Program-made: the position numbers and the translations under genes
Source: Aliiroseovarius pelagivivens
Lineage (GTDB): Bacteria; Pseudomonadota; Alphaproteobacteria; Rhodobacterales; Rhodobacteraceae
Direction: 5' to 3'
DNA length: 64,000 bases
NCBI RefSeq assembly: GCF_900302485.1
Contig: NZ_OMOI01000001.1
Location: 2,294,001 to 2,358,000 of the forward strand
Notes under the pieces: model-generated
What the model was told of the DNA's origin: nothing
Databases searched by the model: none
What the model saw: the letters and a program-made list of their open reading frames with translations, nothing else
Shown: positions 1 through 8,244 of the stretch, piece after piece
Numbering within the stretch: the stretch's first letter is position 1
How the letters are laid out: each line of letters opens with the position of its first letter

Positions 1-16
1 ATGGCACTTGCACCCA

Positions 17-571
17 TCAGCTAGCGACCGCTTTCATAAAGCGATCACGGATGATCACGGGGTCCATGGTGATGACCGGCATCTTGGCGTTTCCGCTGTC
101 GCATTTCACCACCATCACGGTGGATTTGCCGCCATCAATCGCCTCTTGCAGCGCTGTGCCCGTATCCACATCCTGCACCACCACGACGTTGTCGCAGCCC
201 GCGGCGCTTGCCATGCCAGCAAGATCAGTTTTCTTGCCGGTGTAAGTGGGTTGATCGCCTGTAGACCCATAGGAGCCGTTGTCGATGATCATCAAGATAT
301 AGTTGTCCGGAGCGTTGTTGCCGATCGTGGGCAGTGTGCCAAGATTGGTCAGAACCGACCCGTCGCCGTCAATCACGATCACGATCTTTGGTTGTGCCAA
401 GGCAAGGCCAAGTCCGATTGAGGACGCAAGCCCCATGGTGCCGAGCATGTAGAAGTTTGACGGCTGATCGTCGATGGCATGCAGTTCCTGGCTGGGAATG
501 CCAATGTTACAAACGACAAGTTGGTCACGAAGAATGGGCGCGATCTCGCGCAGGATTTCAGAACGGATCAT
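17..571 (-). CDS. comE: sulfopyruvate decarboxylase, beta subunit
   Basis: This is the thiamine-diphosphate-binding subunit of a two-subunit sulfopyruvate decarboxylase (sulfopyruvate to sulfoacetaldehyde plus CO2). The 184-residue protein has the small-subunit layout of the ThDP family, with the cofactor motif GDGSVLTNLG near residue 70 and the following segment NNAPDNY. The chosen ATG overlaps the comD stop codon by four bases (ATGA), which makes translational coupling likely; an upstream in-frame ATG would run through comD and is less likely. It is the last gene of the DHPS operon visible here. Phosphonopyruvate decarboxylase is a related single-chain family. The split into two short subunits and the HpsN context favour ComDE. 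The stop codon is only 16 bases from the window edge, so further genes of the operon may lie outside. Confidence 0.85.
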   Translation of the reverse strand: MIRSEILREIAPILRDQLVVCNIGIPSQELHAIDDQPSNFYMLGTMGLASSIGLGLALAQPKIVIVIDGDGSVLTNLGTLPTIGNNAPDNYILMIIDNGSYGSTGDQPTYTGKKTDLAGMASAAGCDNVVVVQDVDTGTALQEAIDGGKSTVMVVKCDSGNAKMPVITMDPVIIRDRFMKAVAS

Positions 572-1074
572 TGGTCGCCGTAGCCTCCCCAGAAGTTGGC
601 ATCGGTGAGGATCGCCACGGGTTTGTTGCACATGAAGGTGTATTTCAGAATGTTGTCAAATTCCTCGACATCGCTTTGCTTGTGGAAGTGATAGGTCGGG
701 ATGTTGAGCTGCGCCAAAAGCGCCTTGGTATGCACTGCCATTTCAACCTGACAGGCCACGGGTTCGCGCAGTTCGCCACGATACGAAATCAGCATCGGCA
801 GAGGCATCCGGTAGAACTGGGTTAGCGTGGCCAATGTGTTGATGGTCACGCCGATGGCTGTGTTTTGCATGATGATTGCCGGGCGCTTGCCCCCCATCCA
901 TGCACCTGCGCACAGGCCCATGCCTTCGTCTTCTTTGTTGGACGGGATATGGAAAATGTCGTCGCGTTGATCGACTTCTTCAATTACCCCGGCCAGCTGC
1001 TTGCAGGGTACAGTAGTGATGAAAGAGACGTCATTGGCGACGAGATCATCCGCGATCTTTTTGTCGATGTTCAT
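568..1074 (-). CDS. comD: sulfopyruvate decarboxylase, alpha subunit
   Basis: This 168-residue protein matches the N-terminal (Pyr-like) half of ThDP decarboxylases. It has the motif TTVPCKQLAG near the start and SNKEDEG around residue 45, whose glutamate is the expected activator of the thiamine ring. With ComE it forms the decarboxylase that converts sulfopyruvate to sulfoacetaldehyde in sulfolactate and DHPS breakdown. The start was chosen after an AGGA-like site and leaves a 26-base gap to the upstream universal stress gene. The stop overlaps comE. The substrate assignment is by family and operon context, not by residues I can verify. Confidence 0.84.
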   Translation of the reverse strand: MNIDKKIADDLVANDVSFITTVPCKQLAGVIEEVDQRDDIFHIPSNKEDEGMGLCAGAWMGGKRPAIIMQNTAIGVTINTLATLTQFYRMPLPMLISYRGELREPVACQVEMAVHTKALLAQLNIPTYHFHKQSDVEEFDNILKYTFMCNKPVAILTDANFWGGYGDQ

Positions 1075-1100
1075 AAGTAGGCGTCCTGTTTGAGTGAATT

Positions 1101-1511
1101 CTAGCTGTCTCGGTGCACGTGCACCGCACAAGGGGCGTGACGCACCACCCGCGCGGCTGTGGACCCAATAAGGTAGTCGGTAAGACCGGGTTTGTGTGAT
1201 CCGATCACGATGCAGTCGAAATCATGGGTCACAGCATATTCGATTATGGCCCGATGTGCTTGTCCGCGCGTGATCTGCGCATTCACATCGTCAAGCCCGG
1301 CCACCTTTTCCTGAAGGATCTCGTTGGCACGTTCATATCCACGGCGCACGGTGTCTTCACCGATGTAAGTGCTGACCGATCCCTTGGGCACTTCATACAC
1401 ATGTAGGGCCGTGATCTGACCCCCAGACGCACAAAGTGCGCGGGCAATTTCCAGCGTGTGCTGGGAAATCCCATGATCAAGGGCCATCGGTACGAGTATC
1501 TTTTTATACAT
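1101..1511 (-). CDS. universal stress protein (UspA family)
   Basis: A 136-residue single Usp domain. It begins with the typical MYKKILVPMAL strand and ends with the nucleotide-binding signature GSHKPGLTDYLIGSTAARVVRHAPCAV, here read as G-x2-G-x8-G-(S/T)-x-A. That pattern suggests the ATP-binding subgroup. A GGA-type ribosome site (AAAGGA) precedes the start. It sits between the HpsP-like dehydrogenase and comD on the same strand, so it is probably co-transcribed with the sulfonate genes. Usp proteins are often found beside TRAP transporters and sulfonate catabolic genes. A precise role here cannot be read from the sequence. Confidence 0.88.
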   Translation of the reverse strand: MYKKILVPMALDHGISQHTLEIARALCASGGQITALHVYEVPKGSVSTYIGEDTVRRGYERANEILQEKVAGLDDVNAQITRGQAHRAIIEYAVTHDFDCIVIGSHKPGLTDYLIGSTAARVVRHAPCAVHVHRDS

Positions 1512-1537
1512 GGTTTAGTCCTTTCAGGCTCATCACG

Positions 1538-2518
1538 TTATGACCATGGATCGAGCACGATTTTAGGCGAGGCGACCGCGCCACTGCGCAGATCGCGAAA
1601 GGCTTCTGCCCCGTCAGACAGCCCGCGTTTTTCAATCCAGTCAAGCATTCCTAAGCGCCCATCAAATATGGCATGAGCTGCGTCGCGGAAGTCTTGCGAC
1701 GTGTAGGTGTAGGTTCCGATGAACGTGATCTCTTGCAGTGTCATTCGTCGGATATCGAGGCCGTCGGTGTCTTCCCCCAATCCTACATGCGCGATCACTC
1801 CGCCGGGAACTGCGATTGCGGACGCAAGGGCGCGTGTGGCGGCATATCCGACCGCATCGATAACAATTGAGGCATGTTTGGTGGCATTGTCCATCACGGT
1901 TTGATCGCAACGCTCGGCAAGGAACACGCGGCGCTTTTCATTCGGTTCGACGATCGTGATGTCATCCACGCCCATGGCGCGCAGCGCAAGCGCCGCTGCC
2001 AATCCGATCGCTCCACCACCGATGACAAGCGCCGTACGCTTCATCTTTGGATGTATCGCGTCCAGCGCCAAACGCGCTGCGTGCCAGCTCACTGCAAGCG
2101 GCTCGGCCAACGCGGCCTTGGACAAAGGTACGGTGTCCGGGACGGTCACAAGATTGCTGTCCGGCATCGCCACGTATTGTGCAAACGCCCCTTCGCGCGG
2201 CGGCATCGAGATAATCTGGCGGTCCCCGCAAAGGTTCTCGCGCCCAGCGACACAAGCCGCGCAGGTTCCGCAGGTCACAAGCGGATTGATGGTCACGCGG
2301 CGGCCGTCTTGCGGGCCGCCTTCGATGATGCCTGCAGCTTCGTGCCCAAGGATCAGCGGCGCCGGTCGCCGGTCATCATGCCCCAGATAGGCATGCATGT
2401 CGGAGCCGCAAATCCCCGACGCCATGATGCGGATCAGGTGTTCACCCTCTCTCGCTTCAGCCTTGGGGACATCGCGATACCCGAGCGTTTCAATACCTTC
2501 GCAAACCAGAGCTTTCAT
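1538..2518 (-). CDS. hpsP: zinc-dependent alcohol dehydrogenase, HpsP-like (DHPS 2-dehydrogenase candidate)
   Basis: A medium-chain NAD(P)-dependent dehydrogenase of 326 residues. The catalytic-zinc region CGSDMHAYLGHD and GHEAAG is followed by a structural-zinc loop with four cysteines (CGTCAAC...C). A Rossmann motif GGGAIGLAAAL lies near residue 170. In known DHPS degraders a zinc dehydrogenase (HpsP) and an SDR (HpsO) together interconvert DHPS enantiomers through the 2-keto compound, so that HpsN can use both. The ATG overlaps the SDR stop by four bases, which ties the two genes together. The family and position support the name. The assignment to HpsP rather than another polyol dehydrogenase is inference from the HpsN neighbour. 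Confidence 0.75.
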   Translation of the reverse strand: MKALVCEGIETLGYRDVPKAEAREGEHLIRIMASGICGSDMHAYLGHDDRRPAPLILGHEAAGIIEGGPQDGRRVTINPLVTCGTCAACVAGRENLCGDRQIISMPPREGAFAQYVAMPDSNLVTVPDTVPLSKAALAEPLAVSWHAARLALDAIHPKMKRTALVIGGGAIGLAAALALRAMGVDDITIVEPNEKRRVFLAERCDQTVMDNATKHASIVIDAVGYAATRALASAIAVPGGVIAHVGLGEDTDGLDIRRMTLQEITFIGTYTYTSQDFRDAAHAIFDGRLGMLDWIEKRGLSDGAEAFRDLRSGAVASPKIVLDPWS

Positions 2519-3276
2519 TTCGCTGTGAACCCTCCGTCTACCATCAGGACCTGCCCCGTCACAAAGGATGACGCGTCCGAGCACAGGAAGAGAAGCGGAC
2601 CGTCCAAATCCTCAAGCCGCCCATTGCGCCCGATACAGGTCTGGGCGGCGTTGCGATTTGCACGGTCATCATCATCGAAAATCGCCTGTGTCAGTTCGGT
2701 CGGGAAGAACCCCGGACCTATTGCATTGGCGGTGATGCCATAGGGCGACCAAGCTTCGGCCGTCGCGCGGGTCAATTGGCCGACCCCCGCTTTGCTCGCG
2801 CCATAGGCAATGCCGCCAGGAAAGGCACGTGTGGTCTGCAAAGATGCAAAATTCACGATGCGGCCCCAGCTTTTCTTCTTCATCGCCGGAACGAGCGCTT
2901 GGCTTAGAAAAAACGGGGTCGAGAGGTTCAGGGCCAACGTCTGATCCCATCCTTCAGGTGTAACCTCATCCGCTGGCTGACGCGTGTTCACCCCAGCCGC
3001 ATGGATCAAGATATCTGGCGATCCAAACGGTGCTGATATAGCGCCACACAGGGAACCAAGGTTTTCCCGGTCCGCGACGTCCGCCGCCACACAGGCAGCA
3101 TCTCCCCCGATCTCGGCGGTCAGGCTTTGAAGCGCATCTTTACGCCGCGCAACGGATACGACTCGCGCACCTGCCGCAGACAAAGCAATCGCCGCCCGCC
3201 GACCAAGACCAGAACTGGCCCCGGTGATGCAGGCGACCTTACCCGTCAGGTCAAATAGAGATCGCGGATCATCCAT
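2515..3276 (-). CDS. hpsO: short-chain dehydrogenase, HpsO-like (DHPS 2-dehydrogenase candidate)
   Basis: A classical SDR of 253 residues. It has the cofactor motif GASSGLGRR near residue 19, NAG-type segment HAAGVNTRQ, a catalytic serine in FASLQ and the YGASK active-site tetrad element. The C-terminal TGQVLMVDGGFT is typical of the family. Basic residues after the second strand (ARRKD) leave NAD versus NADP open. It overlaps hpsN by eight bases and the zinc dehydrogenase by four, so the three genes are translated as one block. By analogy with described DHPS clusters it would oxidise the C2 hydroxyl of DHPS reversibly, giving racemisation with HpsP. Confidence 0.75.
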   Translation of the reverse strand: MDDPRSLFDLTGKVACITGASSGLGRRAAIALSAAGARVVSVARRKDALQSLTAEIGGDAACVAADVADRENLGSLCGAISAPFGSPDILIHAAGVNTRQPADEVTPEGWDQTLALNLSTPFFLSQALVPAMKKKSWGRIVNFASLQTTRAFPGGIAYGASKAGVGQLTRATAEAWSPYGITANAIGPGFFPTELTQAIFDDDDRANRNAAQTCIGRNGRLEDLDGPLLFLCSDASSFVTGQVLMVDGGFTAK

Positions 3277-4576
3277 TTGCGGTCAAATCGAAGGTTTCGT
3301 CGGGGAAGTATTTCTCCAAACGGACGTCCGCCGCTCGTGCGTGCCCTTCCATGCCCTCAAGACGTGAAATACGGGCCGTTGCTTCGGCGACCGCTTTCGA
3401 CCCTTCGCGGGTGGCGCGCTGCCATGTGACGATCTTCATGTATTTGTGCACGCTCAAGCCACCCGTGTAGCTCGCCGCACCTGACGTGGGTAGAACGTGG
3501 TTGGTTCCTGCTGCTTTGTCGCCATAGGAAACAGTTGTCTCTTCACCCAAGAACAGCGATCCGTAGCAGCGCAACCGCCCCAACCACCAATCCAAGTCAT
3601 CGGCCTGAACGGTCAGATGCTCCGGCGCATACTCGTCGGACGTGGCCGCCATTTCCTCGCGATCCGAGCACACCATCACCTCTGCATAGTCGCGCCATGC
3701 GGCCTCGGCGTTTTCCCGGTTCAATTCAGGCAGGTCCGCGATCAACCCCGGCACCCGAGCCAGCACATCTTCAGCCAAAGGCCGATGATCCGTCACCAGC
3801 CACACTGGAGAATTATACCCATGCTCTGCTTGGCTCACGAGATCGGTCGCGACGATGTGTGGGTCAGCCCCCTTGTCTGCAAGGATCAGGCTGTCTGTCG
3901 GGCCCGCGATCATGTCGATGCCAACACGCCCATAAAGGGTGCGTTTGGCCTCGGCAACGAACTGGTTTCCCGGTCCGACGATGATGTTGGCCTTGGGTTG
4001 CTCGAACAAACCAAACGCCATAGAGGCAATGCCCTGCACCCCCCCGATTGCCATAATCTTGTCAGCCCCGCACGCGTGGGCCGCATATACGATTGCGGGA
4101 TACAGACCTACGCCGGGTTGAGGTGCCGAACAGACAGTAATGTGCTCGCAGCCAGCGACCTTGGCGGTTGTTACGGTCATGATCGCACTGGCGATGTGGC
4201 GATAGCGACCAGCAGGGACGTAGCATCCAGCGGCCGTGACCGGAATTGCCTTTTGGCCAGCAATCAAGCCCGGATTGATCTCGTATTCCACATCTGCAAC
4301 CGTCGCCTTTTGCACTTCCGCAAACCGTCGCACATTGTCATGCGCGAATAGTATGTCATCTTTTAGTTTCTGCGGAACCAGCGCGCTTGCCTCTTCGATT
4401 TCGTCGGGGGTAAGCCGCACGTTCCCGTCGTATTTGTCGAACTTCTTTGCATACTCCAGCGCTGAAGCCTCGCCGCCGATTTCAATATCTGAGAGGATCT
4501 GTCTGACGGTCTTTGCCGTCTCGCCTTCGTCCGAGCGAGAAGTGAGGATTGCCTTTTTCAAGTATTCACGTGTCAT
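3269..4576 (-). CDS. hpsN: sulfopropanediol 3-dehydrogenase (histidinol-dehydrogenase family)
   Basis: HpsN oxidises (R)-DHPS to (R)-sulfolactate with two NAD+, using the two-step alcohol-to-acid chemistry of histidinol dehydrogenase. The 435-residue protein keeps the HisD fold signatures: SQAEHG (zinc ligands Gln and His), YAPEHL (catalytic Glu-His), GDKAAGTNHVLPTSG with the zinc-binding Asp, and EGMEGHARA with the last zinc His. It is not HisD: there are no other histidine genes nearby, and it sits in an operon with a TRAP importer, two C2 dehydrogenases and ComDE. A good ribosome site (GGACCTCC complement) precedes the ATG. A paralogue at 26795-28063 shares most of these motifs. Confidence 0.88.
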   Translation of the reverse strand: MTREYLKKAILTSRSDEGETAKTVRQILSDIEIGGEASALEYAKKFDKYDGNVRLTPDEIEEASALVPQKLKDDILFAHDNVRRFAEVQKATVADVEYEINPGLIAGQKAIPVTAAGCYVPAGRYRHIASAIMTVTTAKVAGCEHITVCSAPQPGVGLYPAIVYAAHACGADKIMAIGGVQGIASMAFGLFEQPKANIIVGPGNQFVAEAKRTLYGRVGIDMIAGPTDSLILADKGADPHIVATDLVSQAEHGYNSPVWLVTDHRPLAEDVLARVPGLIADLPELNRENAEAAWRDYAEVMVCSDREEMAATSDEYAPEHLTVQADDLDWWLGRLRCYGSLFLGEETTVSYGDKAAGTNHVLPTSGAASYTGGLSVHKYMKIVTWQRATREGSKAVAEATARISRLEGMEGHARAADVRLEKYFPDETFDLTANG

Positions 4577-4605
4577 AACTGGAGGTCCTGTTGGCTAGCG
4601 AGAGA

Positions 4606-5652
4606 CTATGCTTCGCGCTTGTTGTGAATAATGGAGGCGTAGAAGGCCAAGGCGATCAACGCCATGCCGATACCACCGGTTATGAGTTCGTGAACGTGTA
4701 CGAGGGATTGTAGGAACATCACGACAGACAGAGCAAAGATCGAGTAGAACGCGCCGTGCTCCAAGTAACGGAATTCGGCCAACGTGCCCCGCTCGACCAA
4801 CATGATTGTCATCGAACGCACATACATCGCGCCAATGCCCAAGCCGATCGCAATCAGAAGGATGTTGGTCGTCAGTGCAAAGGCACCAATCACGCCGTCA
4901 AAAGAAAAACTGGCATCGAGCACTTCGAGATATAGAAAAGCCCCCAGACCGCCTTTAGCTCCGATCGCAGCGGTCGAACCTGCCACGTTGTCCAAATAGG
5001 TCCCAAGCCCGTCCACCATGGTGAATACCAGCAAGCCCATGACAGCTGAAGTCAGGAACGGTGCGACCTCAGGTCCGGGTAAGGACCGCGAAATCAGCAA
5101 CACGATCACCAGAACCAATGCGATCTCGAAGCCGCGGATCGATCCCCAAACGCGCAGACGTTTTTCGAGCATCTCAATCCAGTCAATCGACTTGTCTTCG
5201 TCAATGAAGAACTTCAGTGCCACCATCATCAGGAAGGTGCCGCCAAAGGCCGAAATTGGCCCATGAGCATGACCGATGATCCGCGAATACTCGTCAGGAT
5301 CGGCAAGCGCCAAATGCATGGCTGCAAACGGATTGATCCATGCGAAAATGGCAACGATGGCCAGCGGAAAGACAATCCGCATTCCGAAGACCGCAATAAG
5401 GATACCCCAGGTCAGAAAGCGTTGCCGCCACACCGGTGTCATCTCTTCCAGCTTATTGGCGTTAACGATTGCGTTGTCGAAAGACAGGGCAATCTCAAGC
5501 GCCGCCAGCACCGTTCCAACCATTAGGAAAGACAGGACTCCGGACATATTGCCTTCAGTCGCCCACCCTAACCAACCGGTCAAACCCAAGCCGATGACAG
5601 TCGTGATCAGTGGCCATTTCAGATAGGAAAGAGAACTACGTTGCTCACTCAT
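4606..5652 (-). CDS. DUF475/TerC-superfamily integral membrane protein
   Basis: A polytopic inner-membrane protein of 348 residues with about nine predicted hydrophobic segments. It carries the two signature motifs of the TerC/DUF475 superfamily: an acidic EIALSFDNAIVNA near residue 52 and the repeated DASFSFDGVIGAF in the second half. Acidic residues inside membrane segments suggest ion passage. Related TerC proteins are linked to metal export, but no substrate is established for DUF475 members that I can name. Only three bases separate it from the TRAP permease stop side, and it lies upstream of hpsN, so it is an operon member. In this setting export of sulfite, sulfate or a counter-ion is a possibility, but only an inference. 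Confidence 0.8.
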   Translation of the reverse strand: MSEQRSSLSYLKWPLITTVIGLGLTGWLGWATEGNMSGVLSFLMVGTVLAALEIALSFDNAIVNANKLEEMTPVWRQRFLTWGILIAVFGMRIVFPLAIVAIFAWINPFAAMHLALADPDEYSRIIGHAHGPISAFGGTFLMMVALKFFIDEDKSIDWIEMLEKRLRVWGSIRGFEIALVLVIVLLISRSLPGPEVAPFLTSAVMGLLVFTMVDGLGTYLDNVAGSTAAIGAKGGLGAFLYLEVLDASFSFDGVIGAFALTTNILLIAIGLGIGAMYVRSMTIMLVERGTLAEFRYLEHGAFYSIFALSVVMFLQSLVHVHELITGGIGMALIALAFYASIIHNKREA

Positions 5653-5655
5653 GGT

Positions 5656-8130
5656 CTAGTTTCCTGACATTGCCGCTGGCAGCCAAAGCACCAGCTGAGG
5701 GAAGATGAACAGAAGGATCAGGCCCAAGAGCTGGACCAGCATGAACTGCATCATGCCAAGGTAGATGTCCTTGAGATCCCAGTTGGGTACGACGCCCTTA
5801 AGGAAGTAGGCCGAAAGTGCGACAGGTGGTGATAACCAAGCGGTTTGCAGGTTCACCGCAACCAGAATGCCGAACCAGACCATCATGTCGTAGCGTTCCA
5901 AGCCATGGACATCCAAAGCTTCCACGGTGGGCAGTAGGATAGGAACTACGATCAACACGATAGGAACCCACTCCAACGGCCAGCCCAATAGGAAGATCAA
6001 GGCCATGACCAAAAGCAAAATCAGATACGGAGACATATCCAGTCCAAGCAGAAGCTCGGTCATCATCTTGGGCGTTCCAAGTGCGCTGAATTCCGCCCCA
6101 AAAAAGTTGGAGGCTGCGACGAGGAACATGATCAGTACAGTGATCTCTAGCGCTTTGATCAGGCTGTCGAAGAAACTTGGGATCGTGAACTTGCGATACC
6201 CGATGGATAGCAAGATCGCACCAAAGGCACCCATCGCTGCGGCCTCTGCAGGTGTTGCAAGGCCAAGCAAGATTGAGCCCAGAGCGAAGGAAATCAGGAT
6301 AGTGGGGGGCATCAGCCCGGCGAAGAACTCGTCCCACAGGTCCGAGAAATAGAAGCTGCCTTCGGCCTCTGGGTTGTAAATTGGGCGCGCGAGGAATGCC
6401 AAAAGAAGGATGAAGGCCGCCAACACTGTCGACCAGATTGGCAAGCCGCCACCGTCACCCATGTTCGCAAAGATCATGTAGATGTGAAACAGCACCGCGA
6501 TCGGCAGAACGATCCGCAGGATGCTCAGTTTCCGATAGGCCTGATAGGCGACGAACAGTGTCGCGACCAAGACGATCAACCCGCCGAACGGAATGATCCC
6601 GCCAAAGGCTCCGCCGATGCTCAGGCCAAACACACGACACACAGTCAGGACACCCAAGCAGATCAAGGCCACTTCAGCGCCATAGAAGTTCGACGTATCT
6701 GGCTGATCTTCTTCCGCCAAGATCGGGCCGAGCTCTGGGTTCAGCCAGCACCGCCCGAGCGTGTAGAGCAGATAGAGCGTCGCCAAAAGCGCGCCGGGGA
6801 TGAATGCTCCACGGAAAAGGTCCAGCGTGGACACTTCCAGAACCGGCCCCATCACGATCAACATGATCGAGGGCGGGATCAGAATGCCCAATGTGCCCCC
6901 TGCGGTAATCGTACCTGCGGCCAGCTGGACGTTATAACCAGACCGGCTCATCGTGGCGCCCGCCATGATGCCCAGAAGCGTCACAGATGCGCCTACGATC
7001 CCGGTTGCTGCAGCGAAGATTGTCGAGACGATCAACACCGCGATGAACAGCGCACCGCGCACGCGCGCCATGATCATCTGGATGGACGCGAACAAGCGTT
7101 CCATCAGACCGGCGGCCTCCATGACGATCCCCATCAGCACGAACAGCGGAACAGCCATCAACTGGTCGTTCAGCATTGTTGAGTTTGTGTTCAGCGTCAG
7201 AAGCAGGGTCGTCAGTTTGAAATTGGCGCCCCAGATGCCAAACACGAAGGCCAAAAAGATAAGCGTAAACGAGATCGGAAAACCGATGAAGATTACGAAA
7301 AGCATCGCACCAAGCATGATCAAACCGATAGTGGGTTTTGACAGATTGGGACGCGCCGCCATCACGTCCGAGAACCACTCACCACCTGGAACCAAATCTG
7401 GCTGGAACACTGCCAAGACAAGCCAGATCAGCGCGATCAGATAGATGGGCAATGCACGAACAAACCAACGTTCACGCTCTTTCCCCATCTTGTGAAAGGC
7501 GCGGAAAATTTCTGGTATGCCTTGCAGCATCAGAAGGAAGCCACCGATCGGCATCGCGATACGCGCTGGCCACAAAAGCGGCCCCCACGCGCTGTCGATT
7601 TGCATGGTTTCGCCTCTTGAAAATGCAAGCCACCAGAATTCAGAGGCGACCACGGTGAAGAAGATCATCGAAGGCATAAAGAAGCACAGATATAGCGTCG
7701 CATCGACTGTGGCCTGCGTCTTGTCGGACCAGTTGCGGTAAAGGAAATCTGCACGGATGTGCACGCCGCGCATCAGGCCGTACCCTGCGCCTGCCATAAA
7801 GAGCACACCTGCGATCATACGACTGGTGTCATAGACCCAAAGCGTAGGGCCAAGTCCAATCGAGCGCGCAAAATCGGCAAAGCCTGCGTTTTGCAGGATC
7901 GCGAATGAGTTGCGCGAGAAGACCTCGAACACCACCACGACAATCAACGGCACCATCAACAGCGCGATGAGTTGACCTGCGCGGTAGTTGATCACGTCAA
8001 TTGCAGCCGTGATCGGGCGCTGCCACGGCGTCATATCCTCAGGCGTTTCGCCGGGCGCTTCGGCCCGTCGTTCCGCGATAAGCTCGTCAGCTATTTCGAG
8101 CTCTTCGGGGTTAACCTCATCTGCGGCCAT
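5656..8130 (-). CDS. TRAP transporter fused permease (DctQ-DctM), organosulfonate uptake candidate
   Basis: The 824-residue protein fuses the small DctQ-like four-helix domain (roughly residues 40-240) to a large DctM domain with more than twelve membrane segments. The TRAP signature GGTLGILIPPSIMLIVMGPV is split across residues near 430, and the second repeat PPTILISFALGSILLGLATPAEAAAMG follows. The chosen ATG (MAADEV) has a GGGAGAG ribosome site and gives an acidic cytoplasmic N-terminus; a longer upstream frame lacks such a site. It is separated from the binding-protein gene by a strong hairpin. With the DctP protein it forms a sodium-driven importer. DHPS is the likely substrate from the operon, as TRAP carriers occur in other hps clusters. 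Confidence 0.88.
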   Translation of the reverse strand: MAADEVNPEELEIADELIAERRAEAPGETPEDMTPWQRPITAAIDVINYRAGQLIALLMVPLIVVVVFEVFSRNSFAILQNAGFADFARSIGLGPTLWVYDTSRMIAGVLFMAGAGYGLMRGVHIRADFLYRNWSDKTQATVDATLYLCFFMPSMIFFTVVASEFWWLAFSRGETMQIDSAWGPLLWPARIAMPIGGFLLMLQGIPEIFRAFHKMGKERERWFVRALPIYLIALIWLVLAVFQPDLVPGGEWFSDVMAARPNLSKPTIGLIMLGAMLFVIFIGFPISFTLIFLAFVFGIWGANFKLTTLLLTLNTNSTMLNDQLMAVPLFVLMGIVMEAAGLMERLFASIQMIMARVRGALFIAVLIVSTIFAAATGIVGASVTLLGIMAGATMSRSGYNVQLAAGTITAGGTLGILIPPSIMLIVMGPVLEVSTLDLFRGAFIPGALLATLYLLYTLGRCWLNPELGPILAEEDQPDTSNFYGAEVALICLGVLTVCRVFGLSIGGAFGGIIPFGGLIVLVATLFVAYQAYRKLSILRIVLPIAVLFHIYMIFANMGDGGGLPIWSTVLAAFILLLAFLARPIYNPEAEGSFYFSDLWDEFFAGLMPPTILISFALGSILLGLATPAEAAAMGAFGAILLSIGYRKFTIPSFFDSLIKALEITVLIMFLVAASNFFGAEFSALGTPKMMTELLLGLDMSPYLILLLVMALIFLLGWPLEWVPIVLIVVPILLPTVEALDVHGLERYDMMVWFGILVAVNLQTAWLSPPVALSAYFLKGVVPNWDLKDIYLGMMQFMLVQLLGLILLFIFPQLVLWLPAAMSGN

Positions 8131-8209
8131 TCCCGCTCTCCCTTGTTGTCGATGCCCATTTTGGGTCTTCATTTTTGAAAAAGGCCGTGGCCCTTGTCGA
8201 AAATGAAGC

Positions 8210-8230
8210 GCGGGGCCACAGAGGCCCCGC
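8210..8230 (-). promoter_or_regulatory. hairpin between TRAP binding-protein and permease genes
   Basis: An eight-base perfect stem (GCGGGGCC / GGCCCCGC) with a five-base loop lies 15 bases after the binding-protein stop. No long T-run follows on the minus strand. It may stabilise or partly terminate the upstream transcript, giving more binding protein than permease. That effect is inferred from similar intergenic hairpins in other transporter operons. Confidence 0.55.
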
Positions 8231-8244
8231 ACAAAAGGCTGGTG

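Noticed and set aside
17..1074. Annotation of the two ThDP subunits as phosphonopyruvate decarboxylase
   Set aside because: That enzyme is a single longer chain, and no phosphonate genes are nearby.
3269..4576. Annotation as histidinol dehydrogenase HisD
   Set aside because: No other histidine biosynthesis gene is near, and the operon contains a TRAP importer, two C2 dehydrogenases and ComDE. HpsN explains the context better.
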